Numbered from the stretch's first letter, positions 13,000 through 28,680 are shown. The stretch: DNA of 64,000 nucleotides from Petrolisthes cinctipes (GCA_033782935.1 JAWQEG010000710.1:1054001-1118000); one strand, 5' to 3'. Program-made: numbers and translations. Notes: generated by a model from the sequence alone, not told the origin.

Positions 13000-15900
13000 T
13001 GGGTGTCATTACAGTGTTTAGACTGTAAGTATCAAAAGTCATTCATGGGGTAATGGGGGTGAGGGTGTCATTACAGTGCTTGGACTGTAAATATGAACAG
13101 TCATTCATGGGGTTGTGTGTGTGTAGGTGTCATTACAGTGCTTAGACTGTAAGTATCAAAAGTCATTTATGGGGTGGTAGGTGTGTGGCTGTCATTATAG
13201 TGCTTGGACTGTAAATATCAACAGTCAATCTTGGGGTGGTGGGTATGTGGGTGTCATTACAGTGCTTGGACTGTAAATATCAACAGTCATTCATGAAGTG
13301 GTGGGTGTGTGGGTGTCATTACAGTGTTTTGATTGTAAATAACAACAGTCATTTATAAGGTGGTGTGTGTCATTAGAGTGCTTTGACTGTAAATATCAAC
13401 TGTCATTCATGGATTGGTGGGTGTGTTGGTGTCATTACAGTGCTTGGACTGTCAATATCAACAGTCATTTATGGGGTGGTGGGTATGTGGGTGTCATTAC
13501 AGTGCTTGGACTGTAAATATCAACAGTCATTCGTAGGGCGGTGGGTGTTTGAGTGTCATTACAGTGCTTGGACTGTAAATATCAACAGTCAATCATGGGG
13601 TGTTGGGTGTGTGGGTGTCATTACAGTGCTTTGACGGTAAATATCAACAGTCATACATGGGGTGGTGGGTGTGTGGGTGTCATTACAGTGTTTTGATTGT
13701 AAATATCAACAGTCATTAATAAGGTGGTGGGTGTCATTAGAGTGCTTGCCCTGTAAATATCAACAGTCATTCATGGGGTTGTGGGTGTTGGGTTTTCCAT
13801 ACAGTGCTTTGACTGTAAATATCAACAGTCATTCATGGGGTTGTGAGGGTGAGGGTGTCATTACAGTGCTTGGACGGTAAATATCAACAGTCATTCATGG
13901 GGTGGTGGGTATGTGGGTGTTATTACAGTGCTTGGACTATAAATATCAATTCATTCATGGTGTTGTGGGTGTGTGTGTCATTAGTGTTTGGACTGTAAAT
14001 ATCAACAGTCATTCATGGGGTGGTGAGGGTGAGGGTGTCATTACAGTGCTTGGACTGTAAATTTCAACAGTCATTTATGGGGTGGTGGGTATGTGGGTGT
14101 CATTATAGTGCTTGAACTGTAAATATCAACAGTCATTCATGGGGTGGTGGGTGTGTCTGTGTCATTACAGTGCTTGGACTATAAATATCAATTCATTCAT
14201 GGTGTGGTGGGTGTGTGTGTCATTAGTGCTTGGACTGTAAATATCAACGGTCATTCATGGGGTGGTTGGTGTCATTACAGTGTTTGGACTGTAAATATCA
14301 ACAGTCAATGATGGGATGTTGGGTGTCATTAGAATGCTTAGACTGTAAATATTAACAGTCATTTATTGGGTGGTGGGTGTGTGGGTGTCATTATAGTGCT
14401 TGGACTGTAAATATCAACAGTCAATCATGAGGTGGTCGGTGTGTGGGTGTCATTACAGTGCTTTAACTATAAATATCTACGTTCATTTATTGGGTGGTGG
14501 GTGTTATTAGAATGCTTGGACTGTAAATATCAACAGTCATTCATAGGGTGGTGCATGTGTGGGTGTAATGACAGTGCTTCGACTGTAAATATCAACAGTC
14601 ATTCATGGGGTGGTGAGTGTGTGGGTGTCATTACAGTGCTTTGACTGTAAATATCAACAGTCATTCGTGGGGTGGTGGGTGTGTGGGTGTCATAACAGTC
14701 TTTTGATTGTAAATATCAACAGTCATTTATAAGGTTGTGGGTGTCATTAGAGTGCTTGGACTGTAAATATCAACAGTCATTCATGGGGTGGTGTGTGTTG
14801 GGGTGTCATTACAGTGCTTTGACTGTAAATATCAACAGTCATTCATGGGGTAATGGGATTGAGGGTGTCATTACAGTGCTTGGATTGTAAATATCAACAA
14901 TCATTCATGGGGTTGTGTGTATGTAGGTGTCATTACAGTGCTTAGACTGTAAGTATCAAAAGTCATTTATGGGGTGGTGGGTGTGTGGCTGTCATTATAG
15001 TGCTTGGACTGTAAATATCAACAGTCAATCTTGGGGTGGTGGGTATGTGGGTGTCATTACAGTGCTTGGACTGTAAATATCAACAGTCATTCATGGGGTG
15101 GTGGGTGTGTGGGTGTCATTACAGTGTTTTGATTGTAAATAACAACAGTCATTTATAAGGTGGTGGGTGTCATTAGAGTGCTTGGACTGTAAATATTAAC
15201 AGTCATTCATGGATTTGTGGGTGTGTTGGTGTCATTACAGTGCTTGGACTGTAAATATCAACCATAATGCAAGGGGTGGTGGGTGTGGGACGTCATTACA
15301 GTGCTTTGACTGTAAATATCAACAATCATTCATGGGATGGTGGGGGTGAGGGTGTCATTACAGTTCTTGGACTAAAAATATCAACAATCATTCATTAGGT
15401 GGTGGGTTTGTGGGTGTCATTACAGTGCTTAGACTGTAAATATTAACAGTCATTCATGGGGTGGTTGGTATGTGGATGTCATTACAGTGCTTAGACTGAA
15501 AATATCAACAGTCATTCATGGGGTGGTGAGTGTGTGGTTGTCATTACAGTGCTTTGACTATAAATATATACCGTCATTTATGGGGTTGTCGGTGTGTGGG
15601 TGTCATTACTGTGCATGGACTGCAAATATTGTCAGTCATTCATGGGGTTGTGGGTGTGTAGGTGTCATTACAGTGCTTGGACTGTAAATATCAAAATTCA
15701 TTCTTATGGTGGTGGGTGTGTGGGTATCATTACAGTGCTTAGACTCTAAATATCAACAGTCATTTATGGTGTGGTTGGTGTGTGGCTGTCATTATAGTGC
15801 TTGGACTGTAAATATCAACAGTCAATCATAGTGTGGTGGGTATGTGGGTGTCATTACAGTTCTTGGACTGTAAATATCAACAGTCCTTCATGGGTTGGTG

Positions 15901-18900
15901 GGTGTGTGGGTGTCATTACAGAGCTTACACTGTAAATATCAACAGTCATTTATTGGGTGGTGGGTGTGAGGGTGTCATTACAGTGCTTGGACTGTAAATA
16001 TAAACAGTCATTCATGGGGTGGTGGGTGTGTGGGTGTCATTACAGTGTTTTAACTATAAATATTAACATTCAATTATTGGGTGGTGAGTTTTCATTAGAG
16101 TGCTTTGACTGTAAATATCAACAGTCATTCATGGGGTTGTGCATGTGTGGGTGTCATGACAGTGCTTGGACTGTCAATATCAACAGTCATTCATGGGGTG
16201 GTGAGTGTGTGGGTGTCATTACAGTGCTTGGACTGTAAATATCAACAGTCATTCATGGGGTGGTGGGTATGTGGGTGTTATTACAGTGCTTGGACTATAA
16301 ATATCAATTCATTCATGGTGTTGTGGGTGTGTGTGTCATTAGTGCTTGGACTGTAAATATCAACAGTCATTCATGGGGTGGTGAGGGTGAGGGTGTCATT
16401 ACAGTGCTTGGACTGTAAATTTCAACTGTCATTTATGGGGTGGTGGGTATGTGGGTGTCATTATAGTGCTTGAACTGTAAATATCAACAGTCAATCATGG
16501 GGTGGTGGGTGTGTCTGTGTCATTACAGTGCTTGGACTATAAATATCAATTCATTCATGGTGTGGTGGGTGTGTGTGTCATTAGTGCTTGGACTGTAAAT
16601 ATCAACAGTCATTCATGGGGTGGTTGGTGTCATTACAGTGTTTGGACTGTAAATATCAACAGTCAATGATGGGATGTTGGGTGTCATTAGAATGCTTAGA
16701 CTGTAAATATTAACAGTCATTTATTGGGTGGTGGGTGTGTGGGTGTCATTATAGTGCTTGGACTGTAAATATCAACAGTCAATCATGGGGTGGTCGGTCG
16801 GTGTGTGGGTGTCATTACAGTGCTTTAACTATAAATATCTACGTTCATTTATTGGTTGGTGGGTGTCATTAGAATGCTTGGACTGTAAATATCAACAGTC
16901 ATTCATAGGGTGGTGCATGTGTGGGTGTAATGACAGTGCTTCGACTGTAAATATCAACAGTCATTCATGGGGTGGTGAGTGTGTGGGTGTCATTACAGTG
17001 CTTTGACTGTAAATATCAACAGTCATTCGTGGGGTGGTGGGTGTGTGGGTGTCATAACAGTCTTTTGATTGTAAATATCAACAGTCATTTATAAGGTGGT
17101 GGGTGTCATTAGAGTGCTTGGACTGTAAATATCAACAGTCATTCATGGGGTGGTGTGTGTTGGGGTGTCATTACAGTGCTTTGACTGTAAATATCAATAG
17201 TCATTCATGGGGTAATGGGGTTGAGGGTGTCATTACAGTGCTTGGACTGTAAATATCAACAGTCATTCATGGGGTTGTGTGTATGTAGGTGTCATTACAG
17301 TGCTTAGACTGCAAGTATCAAAAGTCATTTATGGGGTGGTGGGTGTGTGGCTGTCATTATAGTGCTTGGACTGTAAATATCAACAGTCAATCTTGGGGTG
17401 GTGGGTATGTGGGTGTCATTACAGTGCTTGGACTGTAAATATCAACAGTCATTCATGGGGTGGTGGGTGTGTGGGTGTCATTACAGTGTTTTGATTGTAA
17501 ATAACAACAGTCTTTTATAAGGTGGTGGGTGTCATTAGAGTGTTTGGACTGTAAATATTAACAGTCATTCATGGATTGGTGGGTGTGTTGGTGTCATTAC
17601 AGTGCTTGGACTGTAAATATCAACCATAATGCAAGGGGTGGTGGGTGTTGGACGTCATTACAGTGCTTTGACTGTAAATATCAACAGTCATTCATGGGGT
17701 GGTGGGGGTGAGGGTGTCATTACAGTTCTTGGACTATAAATATCAACAATCATTCATTAGGTGGTGGGTTTGTGGGTGTCATTACAGTGCTTAGACTGTA
17801 AATATTAACAGTCATTCATGGGGTGGTTGGTATGTGGATGTCATTACAGTGCTTAGACTGAAAATATCAACAGTCATTCATGGGGTGGTGAGTGTGTGGT
17901 TGTCATTACAGTGCTTTGACTATAAATATATACCGTCATTTATGGGGTTGTCGGTGTGTGGGTGTCATTACTGTGCATGGACTGCAAATATTGTCAGTCA
18001 TTCATGGGGTTGTGGGTGTGTAGGTGTCATTACAGTGCTTGGACTGTAAATATCAAAATCCATTCTTATGGTGGTGGGTGTGTGGGTATCATTACAGTGC
18101 TTAGACTCTAAATATCAACAGTCATTTATGGTGTGGTTGGTGTGTGGCTGTCATTATAGTGCTTGGACTGTAAATATCAACAGTCAATCATAGTGTGGTG
18201 GGTATGTGGGTGTCATTACAGTTCTTGGACTGTAAATATCAACAGTCCTTCATGGGTTGGTGGGTGTGTGGGTGTCATTACAGAGCTTACACTGTAAATA
18301 TCAACAGTCATTTATTGGGTGGTGGGTGTGAGGGTGTCATTACAGTGCTTGGACTGTAAATATAAACAGTCATTCATGGGGTGGTGGGTGTGTGGGTGTC
18401 ATTACAGTGTTTTAACTATAAATATTAACATTCAATTATTGGGTGGTGAGTTTTCATTAGAGTGCTTGGACTGTAAATATCAACAGTCATTCATGGGGTG
18501 GTGCATGTGTGGGTGTCATGACAGTGCTTGGACTGTCAATATCAACAGTCATTCATGGGGTTGTGAGTGTGTGGGTGTCATTACAGTTCCTGGACTGTAA
18601 ATATAAACCATCATTCATCAGGTGGTGGGTGTTTGGATGTCATTACAGTGCTTGGACTGAAAATATCAACAGTCATTCTTGGGGTGGTGGGTGTGTGGGT
18701 GTCATTACAGTGCTTGGCCTATAAATATTAACCCTCATTTATGGGGTGGTGGGTGTGTGGGTGTCATTACAGTTCTTGGACTGTAAATATCAACAGTCAT
18801 TCGTAGGGTGGTGGGTGTTTGAGTGTCATTACAGAGCTTGGACTGTAAATATCAACAGTCATTTATAGGGTGGTGGGTGTGTGGGTGTCATTACAGTGCT

Positions 18901-21900
18901 TGGACTGTAAATATCAACAGTCAATCATGGGGTGGTGGGTGTGTGGGTGTCATTACAGTGCTTTGACGGTAAATATCAACAGTCATACATGGGGTGGTGG
19001 GTGTGTGGGTGTCATTACAGTGTTTTGATTGTAAATATCAACAGTCATTAATAAGGTGGTGGGTGTCATTAGAGTGCTTGCCCTGTAAATATCAACAGTC
19101 ATTCATGGGGTTGTGGGTGTTGGGTTTTCCATACAGTGCTTTGACTGTAAATATCAACAGTCATTCATGGGGTTGTGAGGGTGAGGGTGTCATTACAGTG
19201 CTTGGACTGTAAATATCAACAGTCATTCATGGGGTGGTGGGTATGTGGGTGTTATTACAGTGCTTGGACTATAAATATCAATTCATTCATGGTGTTGTGG
19301 GTGTGTGTGTCATTAGTGCTTGGACTGTAAATATCAACAGTCATTCATGGGGTGGTGAGGGTGAGGGTGTCATTACAGTGCTTGGACTGTAAATATCAAC
19401 AGTCTTTTATGGGGTGGTGGGTATGTGGGTGTCATTAAAGTGCTTGAACTGTAAATATCAACAGTCATTCATGGGGTGGTGTGTGTTGGGGTGTCATTAC
19501 AGTGCTTTGACTGTAAATATCAATAGTCATTCATGGGGTAATGGGGTTGAGGGTGTCATTACAGTGCTTGGACTGTAAATATCAAAAGTCATTCATGGGG
19601 TTGTGTGTATGTAGGTGTCATTACAGTGCTTAGACTGCAAGTATCAAAAGTCATTTATGGGGTGGTGGGTGTGTGGCTGTCATTATAGTGCTTGGACTGT
19701 AAATATCAACAGTCAATCTTGGGGTGGTGGGTATGTGGGTGTCATTACAGTGCTTGGACTGTAAATATCAACAGTCATTCATGGGGTGGTGGGTGTGTGG
19801 GTGTCATTACAGTGTTTTGATTGTAAATAACAACAGTCATTTATAAGGTGGTGGGTGTCATTAGAGTGTTTGGACTGTAAATATTAACAGTCATTCATGG
19901 ATTGGTGGGTGTGTTGGTGTCATTACAGTGCTTGGACTGTAAATATCAACCATAATGCAAGGGGTGGTGGGTGTTGGACGTCATTACAGTGCTTTGACTG
20001 TAAATATCAACAGTCATTCATGGGGTGGTGGGGGTGAGGGTGTCATTACAGTTCTTGGACTATAAATATCAACAATCATTCATTAGGTGGTGGGTTTGTG
20101 GGTGTCATTACAGTGCTTAGACTGTAAATATTAACAGTCATTCATGGGGTGGTTGGTATGTGGATGTCATTACAGTGCTTAGACTGAAAATATCAACAGT
20201 CATTCATGGGGTGGTGAGTGTGTGGTTGTCATTACAGTGCTTTGACTATAAATATATACCGTCATTTATGGGGTTGTCGGTGTGTGGGTGTCATTACTGT
20301 GCATGGACTGCAAATATTGTCAGTCATTCATGGGGTTGTGGGTGTGTAGGTGTCATTACAGTGCTTGGACTGTAAATATCAAAATCCATTCTTATGGTGG
20401 TGGGTGTGTGGGTATCATTACAGTGCTTAGACACTAAATATCAACAGTCATTTATGGTGTGGTTGGTGTGTGGCTGTCATTATAGTGCTTGGACTGTAAA
20501 TATCAACAGTCAATCATAGTGTGGTGGGTATGTGGGTGTCATTACAGTTCTTGGACTGTAAATATCAACAGTCCTTCATGGGTTGGTGGGTGTGTGGGTG
20601 TCATTACAGAGCTTACACTGTAAATATCAACAGTCATTTATTGGGTGGTGGGTGTGAGGGTGTCATTACAGTGCTTGGACTGTAAATATAAACAGTCATT
20701 CATGGGGTGGTGGGTGTGTGGGTGTCATTACAGTGTTTTAACTATAAATATTAACATTCAATTATTGGGTGGTGAGTTTTCATTAGAGTGCTTGGACTGT
20801 AAATATCAACAGTCATTCATGGGGTGGTGCATGTGTGGGTGTCATGACAGTGCTTGGACTGTCAATATCAACAGTCATTCATGGGGTGGTGAGTGTGTGG
20901 GTGTCATTACAGTTCCTGGACTTTAAATATAAACCATCATTCATCAGGTGGTGGGTGTTTGGATGTCATTACAGTGCTTGGACTGAAAATATCAACAGTC
21001 ATTCTTGGGGTGGTGGGTGTGTGGGTGTCATTACAGTGCTTGGCCTATAAATATTAACCCTCATTTATGGGGTGGTGGGTGTGTGGGTGTCATTACAGTG
21101 CTTGGACTGTAAATATCAACAGTCATTCGTAGGGTGGTGGGTGTTTGAGTGTCATTACAGAGCTTGGACTGTAAATATCAACAGTCATTTATAGGGTGGT
21201 GGGTGTGTGGGTGTCATTACAGTGCTTGGACTGTAAATATCAACAGTCAATCATGGGGTGGTGGGTGTGTGGGTGTCATTACAGTGCTTTGACGGTAAAT
21301 ATCAACAGTCATACATGGGGTGGTGGGTGTGTGGGTGTCATTACAGTGTTTTGATTGTAAATATCAACAGTCATTAATAAGGTGGTGGGTGTCATTAGAG
21401 TGCTTGCCCTGTAAATATCAACAGTCATTCATGGGGTTGTGGGTGTTGGGTTTTCCATACAGTGCTTTGACTGTAAATATCAACAGTCATTCATGGGGTT
21501 GTGAGGGTGAGGGTGTCATTACAGTGCTTGGACTGTAAATATCAACAGTCATTCATGGGGTTGTGGGTATGTGGGTGTTATTACAGTGCTTGGACTATAA
21601 ATATCAATTCATTCATGGTGTTGTGGGTGTGTGTGTCATTAGTGCTTGGACTGTAAATATCAACAGTCATTCATGGGGTGGTGAGGGTGAGGGTGTCATT
21701 ACAGTGCTTGGACTGTAAATATCAACAGTCATTTATGGGGTGGTGGGTATGTGGGTGTCATTAAAGTGCTTGAACTGTAAATATCAACAGTCATTCATGG
21801 GGTGGTGGGTGTGTCTGTGTCAATACAGAGCTTGGACTATATATATCAATTCATTCATGGTGTGGTGGGTGTGTGTGTCATTAGTGCTTGGACTGTAAAT

Positions 21901-24500
21901 ATCAACAGTCATTCATGGGGTGGTTGGTGTCATTACAGTGTATGGACTGTAAATATCAACAGTCACTCATGGGATGTTGGGTGTCATTAGAATGCTTAGA
22001 CTGTAAATATTAACAGTCATTTATTGGGTGGTGGGTGTGTGGGTGTCATTATAGTGCTTGGACCGTAAATATCAACAGTCAATCATGGGGTGGTCGGTGT
22101 GTGGGTGTCATTACAGTGCTTTAACTATAAATATCTACGTTCATTTATTGGGTGGTGGGTGTCTTTAGAATGCATGGACTGTAAATATCAACAGTCATTC
22201 ATAGGGTGGTTCATGTGTGGGTGTAATGACAGTGCTTGGACTGTAAATATCAACAGTCATTCATGGGGTGGTGAGTGTGTGGGTGTCATTACAGTGCTTT
22301 GACTGTAAATATCAACAGTCATTCGTGGGGTGGTGGGTGTGTGGGTGTCATTACAGTCTTTTGATTGTAAATATCAACAGTCATTTATAAGGTGGTGGGT
22401 GTCATTAGAGTGCTTGGACTGTAAATATCAACAGTCATTCATGGGGTGATGTGTGTTGGGGTGTCATTACAGAGCTTTGACTGTAAGTATCAAAAGTCAT
22501 TCATGGGGTAATGGGGTTGAGGGTGTCATTACAGTGCTTGGACTGTAAATATCAACAGTCATTCATTGGGTTGTGTGTGTGTAGGTGTCATTACAGTGAT
22601 TAGACTGTAAGTATCAAAAGTCATTTATGGGGTGGTGGGTGTGTGGCTGTCATTATAGTGCTTGGACTGTAAATATCAACAGTCAATCTTTGGGTGGTGG
22701 GTATGTGGGTGTCATTACAGTGCTTGGACTGTAAATATCAACAGTCATTCATGGGGTGGTGGGTGTGTGGGTGTCATTACATTGTTTTGATTGTAAATAA
22801 CAACAGTCATTTATAAGGTGGTGGGTGTCATTAGAGTGCTTGGACTGTAAATATCAACAGTCATTCATGGATTGGTGGGTGTGTTGGTGTCATTACAGTG
22901 CTTGGACTGTAAATATCAACCATAATGCATGGGGTGGTGGGTGTGGGACGTCATTACAGTGCTTTGACTGTAAATATCAACAGTCATTCATGGGGTGGTG
23001 GGGGTGAGGGTGTCATTACAGTTCTTGGACTATAAATATCAACAATCATTCATTAGGTGGTGGGTTTGTGGGTGTCATTACAGTGCTTAGACTGTAAATA
23101 TTAACAGTCATTCATGGGGTGGTTGGTATGTGGATGTCATTACAGTGCTTAGACTGAAAATATCAACAGTCATTCATGGGGTGGTAAGTGTGTGGTTGTC
23201 ATTACAGTGCTTTGACTATAAATATTAATCGTCATTTATGGGGTTGTCGGAGTGTGGGTGTCATTACAGAGCATGAACTGCAAATATTGTCAGTCATTCA
23301 TGGGGTTGTGGGTGTGTAGGTGTCATTACAGTGCTTGGACTGTAAATATCAAAATCCATTCTAATGGTGGTGGGTGTGTGGGTATCATTACAGTGCTTAG
23401 ACTCTAAATATCAACAGTCATTTATGGTGTGGTTGGTGTGTGGCTGTCATTATAGTGCTTGGACTGTAAATATCAACAGTCAATCATAGTGTGGTGGGTA
23501 TGTGGGTGTCATTACAGTTCTTGGACTGTAAATATCAACAGTCCTTCATGGGTTGGTGGGTGTGTGGGTGTCATTACAGATCTTACACTGTAAATATCAA
23601 CAGTCATTTATTGGGTGGTGGGTGTGAGGGTGTCATTACAGTGCTTGGACTGTAAATATAAACAGTCATTCATGGGGTGGTGGGTGTGTGGGTGTCATTA
23701 CAGTGCTTTAACTATAAATATTAACATTCAATTATTGGGTGGCGAGTTCTCATTAGAGTTCTTGGACTGTAAATATCAACAGTCATTCATGGGGTGGTGC
23801 ATGTGTGGGTGTCATGACAGTACTTGGACTGTCAATATCAACAGTCATTCATGGGGTGGTGAGTGTGTGGGTGTCATTACAGTTCCTGGACTGTAAATAT
23901 AAACCATCATTCATCAGGTGGTGGGTGTTTGGATGTCATTACAGTGCTTGGACTGAAAATATCAACAGTCATTCTTGGGGTGGTGGGTGTGTGAGTGTCA
24001 TTACAGTGCTTGGCCTATAAATATTAACCCTCATTTATGGGGTGGTGGGTGTGTGGGTGTCATTACAGTGTTTGGACTGAAAATATCAACAGTCATTCGT
24101 AGGGTGGTGGGTGTTTGAGTGTCATTACAGAGCTTGGACTGTAAATATCAACAGTCATTTATAGGGTGGTGGGTGTGTGGGTGTCATTACAGTGCTTGGA
24201 CTGTAAATATCAACAGTCAATCATGGGGTGGTGGGTGTGTGGGTGTCATTACAGTGCTTTGACGGTAAATATCAACAGTCATACATGGGGTGGTGGGTGT
24301 GTGGGTGTCATTACAGTGTTTTGATTGTAAATATCAACAGTCATTAATAAGGTGGTGGGTGTCATTAGAGTGCTTGCCCTGTAAATATCAACAGTCATTC
24401 ATGGGGTGGTGGGTGTTGGTTTTTCCATACAGTGCTTTGACTGTAAATATCAACAGTCATTCATGGAATGGTGAGGGTGAGGGTGTCATTACAGTGCTTG
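13000..24500 (+). repeat. HOR domain B, periods 2.33-2.97 kb
   Basis: A recognisable block with a TATATACCG variant and a TTACTGTGCATGG variant occurs at 15,472, 17,834 and 20,160 (offsets 2362 and 2326) with the same translated reading in all three, so the copies are very similar. A second block at 15,957, 18,319, 20,645 and 23,615 gives offsets 2362, 2326 and 2970. The 644-bp excess of the last interval corresponds to about ten or eleven monomers missing near 19.46 kb in the middle copy. A 4-bp GGTC duplication at about 16,793-16,804 marks one copy. The left boundary is approximate. Confidence 0.83.
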
Positions 24501-27500
24501 GACTGTAAATATCAACAGTCATTCATGGGGTGGTGGGTATGTGGGTGTCATTACAGTGCTTGGACTATATATATCAATTCATTCATGGTGTTGTGGGTGT
24601 GTGTGTCATTAGTGCTTGGACTGTAAATATCAACAGTCATTTATGGGGTGGTTGGTGTCATTACAGTGCTTGGACTGTAAATATCAACAGTCAATCATGG
24701 AATGTTGGGTGTTATTAGAATGCTTGGACTGTAAATATCAACAGTCATTTATTAGGTGGTGGGTGTGTGGGTGTCATTACAGTGCTTGGACTGTAAATAT
24801 CAACAGTCAATCATGGGGTGGTCGGTGTGTGGGTGTCTTTACAGTGCTTTAACTATAAAAATCAACATTCATTTATTGGGTGGTTGGTGTCATTAGAGTG
24901 CTTGGACTGTAAATATCAACAGTCATTCATAGGGTGGTGCATGTGTGGGTGTCATGACAGTGCTTGGACTGTAAATATCAACAATCATTCATGGGATGGT
25001 GTGTGTGTGGGTGTCATTACAGTGCTCTGACTGTAAATATCAACAGTCATTCGTGAGGTGGTGGGTGTGTGGGTGTCATTACAGTCTTTTGATTGTAAAT
25101 ATCAACAGTCATTTATAAGGTGGTAGGTGTCATTAGAGTGCTTGGACTGTAAATATCAACAGTCATTCATGGGGTGGTGGGTGTTGGGGTGTCATTACAG
25201 TTCTTTGACTGTAAATATCAATAGTCATTCATGGGGTAATGGGGGTGAGGGTGTCATTACAGTGCTTGGACTGTAAATATCAACAGTCATTCATGGGGTT
25301 GTGTGTGTGTAGGTGTCATTACAGTACTTAGACTGTAAGTATCAACAGTCATTTATAGGGTGGTGGGTGTGTGGCTGTCATTATAGTGCTTGGACTGTAA
25401 ATATCAACAGTCAATCATGGGGTTGTGGGTATGTGGGTGTCATTGCAGTGCTTGGACTGTAAATATCAACAGTCATTCATGGGGTGGTGGGTGTATGGGT
25501 GTCATTACAGTGTTTTGATTGTAAATATCAACAGTCATTAATAAGGTGGTGGGTGTCATTAGAGTGCTTGCCCTGTAAATATCAATAGTCATTCATGAGG
25601 TGGTGGGTGTTGGGTTTTCCATACAATGCTTTGACTGTAAATATCAACAGTCATTCATGGGGTGGTGAGGGTGAGGGTGTCATTACAGTGCTTGGACTGT
25701 AAATATCAACAGTCATTCATGGGGTGGTGGGGGTGCGGGTGTCATTACAGTTTTTGGACTTTAAATATCAACCATCATTCATTAGGTGGAGGGTTTGTGG
25801 GTGTCATTACAGTGCTTAAACTGTAAATATCAAAATTCATTCTTGGGGTGGTGGGTGTGTGGGTATCATTACAGTGCATAGACTCTAAATATCAACAGTT
25901 ATTTATGGGGTGGTTGGTGTGTGGCTGTCATTATAGTGCTTGGACTGTAAATATCAACAGTCAATCATAGTGTGTTGGGTATGTGGGTGTCATTACAGTT
26001 CTTGGACTGTAAATATCAACAGTTTTTCATGGGTTGGTGGGTGTGTGGGTGTCATTACAGAGATTAGACTGTAAATATCAACAGTCATTTATAGGGTGGT
26101 GGGTGTGAGGGTGTCATTACAGTGCTTGGACTGTAAATATCAACAGACATTCATGGAGTGGTGGGTGTGTTGGTGTCATTACAGTGCTTGGACTGTAAAT
26201 ATCAACCATAATGCATAGGGTGGTGGGAGTGGGGCATTATTACAGTGCTTTGACTGTAAATATCAACAGTCATCATGGGGTGGTGGGGGTGAGAGAGTCA
26301 TTACAGTTCTTGGACTATAAATATCAACCATCATTCATTAGGTGGTGGGTTTGTGTGTGTCATTACAGTGCTTAGACTGTAAATATTAACAGTCATTCAT
26401 GTGGTGGTGGGTGTGTGGATGTCATTACAGTGCATGGACTGTAAATATTGTCAGTCATTCATGGGGTTGTGGGTGTGTAGGTGTCATTAGAGTGCTTGGA
26501 CTGTAAATATCAAAATTCATTCTTGGGGTGGTGGGTGTGTGGGTATCATTACAGTGCATAGACTCTAAATATCAACAGTAATTTATGGGGTGGTGGGTGT
26601 GTGGCTGTCATTATAGTGCTTGGACTGTAAATATCAACAGTCAATAATAGTGTGGTGGGTATGTGGATGTCATTACAGTTCTTGGACTGTAAATATCAAC
26701 AGTCCTTTATGGGTTGGTGGGTGTGTGGGTGTCATTACAGAGCTTAGACTGTAAATATCAACAGTCATTTATTGGGTGGTAGGTGTGAGGGTGTCATTAC
26801 AGTGCTTGGACTGTAAATATAAACAGTCATTCATGGGGTGGTGGGTGTGTGGGTGTCATTACAGTGTTTTAACTATAAATATTAACATTCAATTATTGGG
26901 TGGTTGGTTTTCATTAGAGTGCTTGGACTGTAAATATCAACAGTCATTCATGGGGTGGTGAGTGTGTGGGTGTCATTACAGTTCCTGGACTGTAAATATA
27001 AACCATCATTCATCAGGTGGTGGGTGTTTGGATGTCATTACAGTGCTTGGACTGAAAATATCAACATTCATTCTTGGGGTGGTGGGTGTGTGGGTGTCAT
27101 TACAGTACTTGGCCTATAAATATTAACCATCATTTATTAGGTGGTGGGTGTGTGGGTGTCATTACAGTGCTTGGACTGTAAATATCAACAGTCATTAGTA
27201 GGGTGGTGGGTGTTTGAGTGTCATTACAGAGATTGGACTGTAAATATCAACAATCATTTATAGGGTGGTGGGTGTGTGGGTGTCATTACAGTGCTTGGAC
27301 TGTAAATATCAACAGTCAATCATGGGGTGGTGGGTGTATGGGTGTCATTACAGTGTTTTGATTGTAAATATCAACAGTCATTAATAAGGTGGTGGGTGTC
27401 ATTAGAGTGCTTGCCCTGTAAATATCAATAGTCATTCATGAGGTGGTGGGTGTTGGGTTTTCCATACAATGCTTTGACTGTAAATATCATCAGTCATTCA

Positions 27501-28680
27501 TGGGGTGGTGAGGGTGAGTGTGTCATTACAGTGCTTGGACTGTAAATATCAACAGTCATTCATGGGGTGGTGGGTATGTGAGTGTCATTACAGTGCTTGG
27601 ACTATAAATATCAATTAATTTATGGTGTGGTGGGTGTGTGTGTCATTAGTGCTTGGACTGTAAATATCAACAGTCATTCATGGGGTGGTTGGTGTCATTA
27701 CAGTGCTTGGACTGTAAATATCAACAGTCAATCATCGAATGTTGGGTGTCATTAGAATGCTTGGACTGTAAATATCAACAGTCATTTATAGGGTGGTGGG
27801 TGTGTGGGTGTCATTACAGTGTTTGGACTGTAAATATCAACAGTCAATCATGGGGTGGTCGGTGTGTGGGTGTCTTTACAGTGCTTTAACTATATATATC
27901 AACATTCATTTATTGGGTGGTTGGTGTCATTAGAGTGCTTGGACTGTAAATATCAACAGTCATTCATAGGGTGGTGCATGTGTGGGTGTCATGACAGTGC
28001 TTGGACTGTAAATATCAACAATCATTCATGGGATGGTGAGTGTGTGGGTGTCATTACATTGCTTTGACTGTAAATATCAACAGTCATTCGTGAGGTGGTG
28101 GGTGTGTGGGTGTCATTACAGTCTTTTGATTGTAAATATCAACAGTCATTTATAAGGTGGTAGGTGTCATTAGAGTGCTTGGACAGTAAATATCAACAGT
28201 CATTCATGGGGTGGTGGGTGTAGGGGTGTCATTACATTGCTTTGACTGTAAATATCAACAGTCATTTTTGTGGTAATGGGGGTGAGGGTGTCATTACAGT
28301 GCTTCGACTGTAAATATCAACAGTCATTCATGGGGTTGTGTGTGTAGGTGTCATTACAGTGCTTAGACTGTAAGTATCAACAGTAATTTATGGGGTGGTG
28401 GGTGTGTGGCTGTCATTATAGTGCTTGGACTGAAAATATCAACAGTCAATCATGGGGTTGTGGGTATGTGGGTGTCATTACAGTGCTTGGACTGTAAATA
28501 TCAACAGTCATTCATGGGGTGGTGGGTGTGTGGGTGTCATTACAATGGTTTGAATGTAAATAACAACATTCATTTATAAGGTGGTGGGTGTCATTAGAGT
28601 GCTTGGACTGTAAATATCAACAGTCATTCATGGAGTGGTGGGTGTGTTGGTGTCATTACAGTGCTTGGACTGTAAATATC
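20210..28680 (+). repeat. 8.67-kb tandem duplication, copy 1
   Basis: Landmarks at 20,645, 21,320, 21,802, 22,090 and 22,825 all recur exactly 8671 bp downstream (29,316, 29,991, 30,473, 30,761 and 31,496). The left limit is near 20,210, judged from where the sequences stop matching. This copy keeps three stretches that the second copy has lost: two monomers (117 bp) near 23.65-23.78 kb, one monomer (62 bp) near 24,250, and about nine monomers (552 bp) near 25.35-25.90 kb. It overlaps the right end of domain B, so it duplicates material that was already a HOR. Confidence 0.85.
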
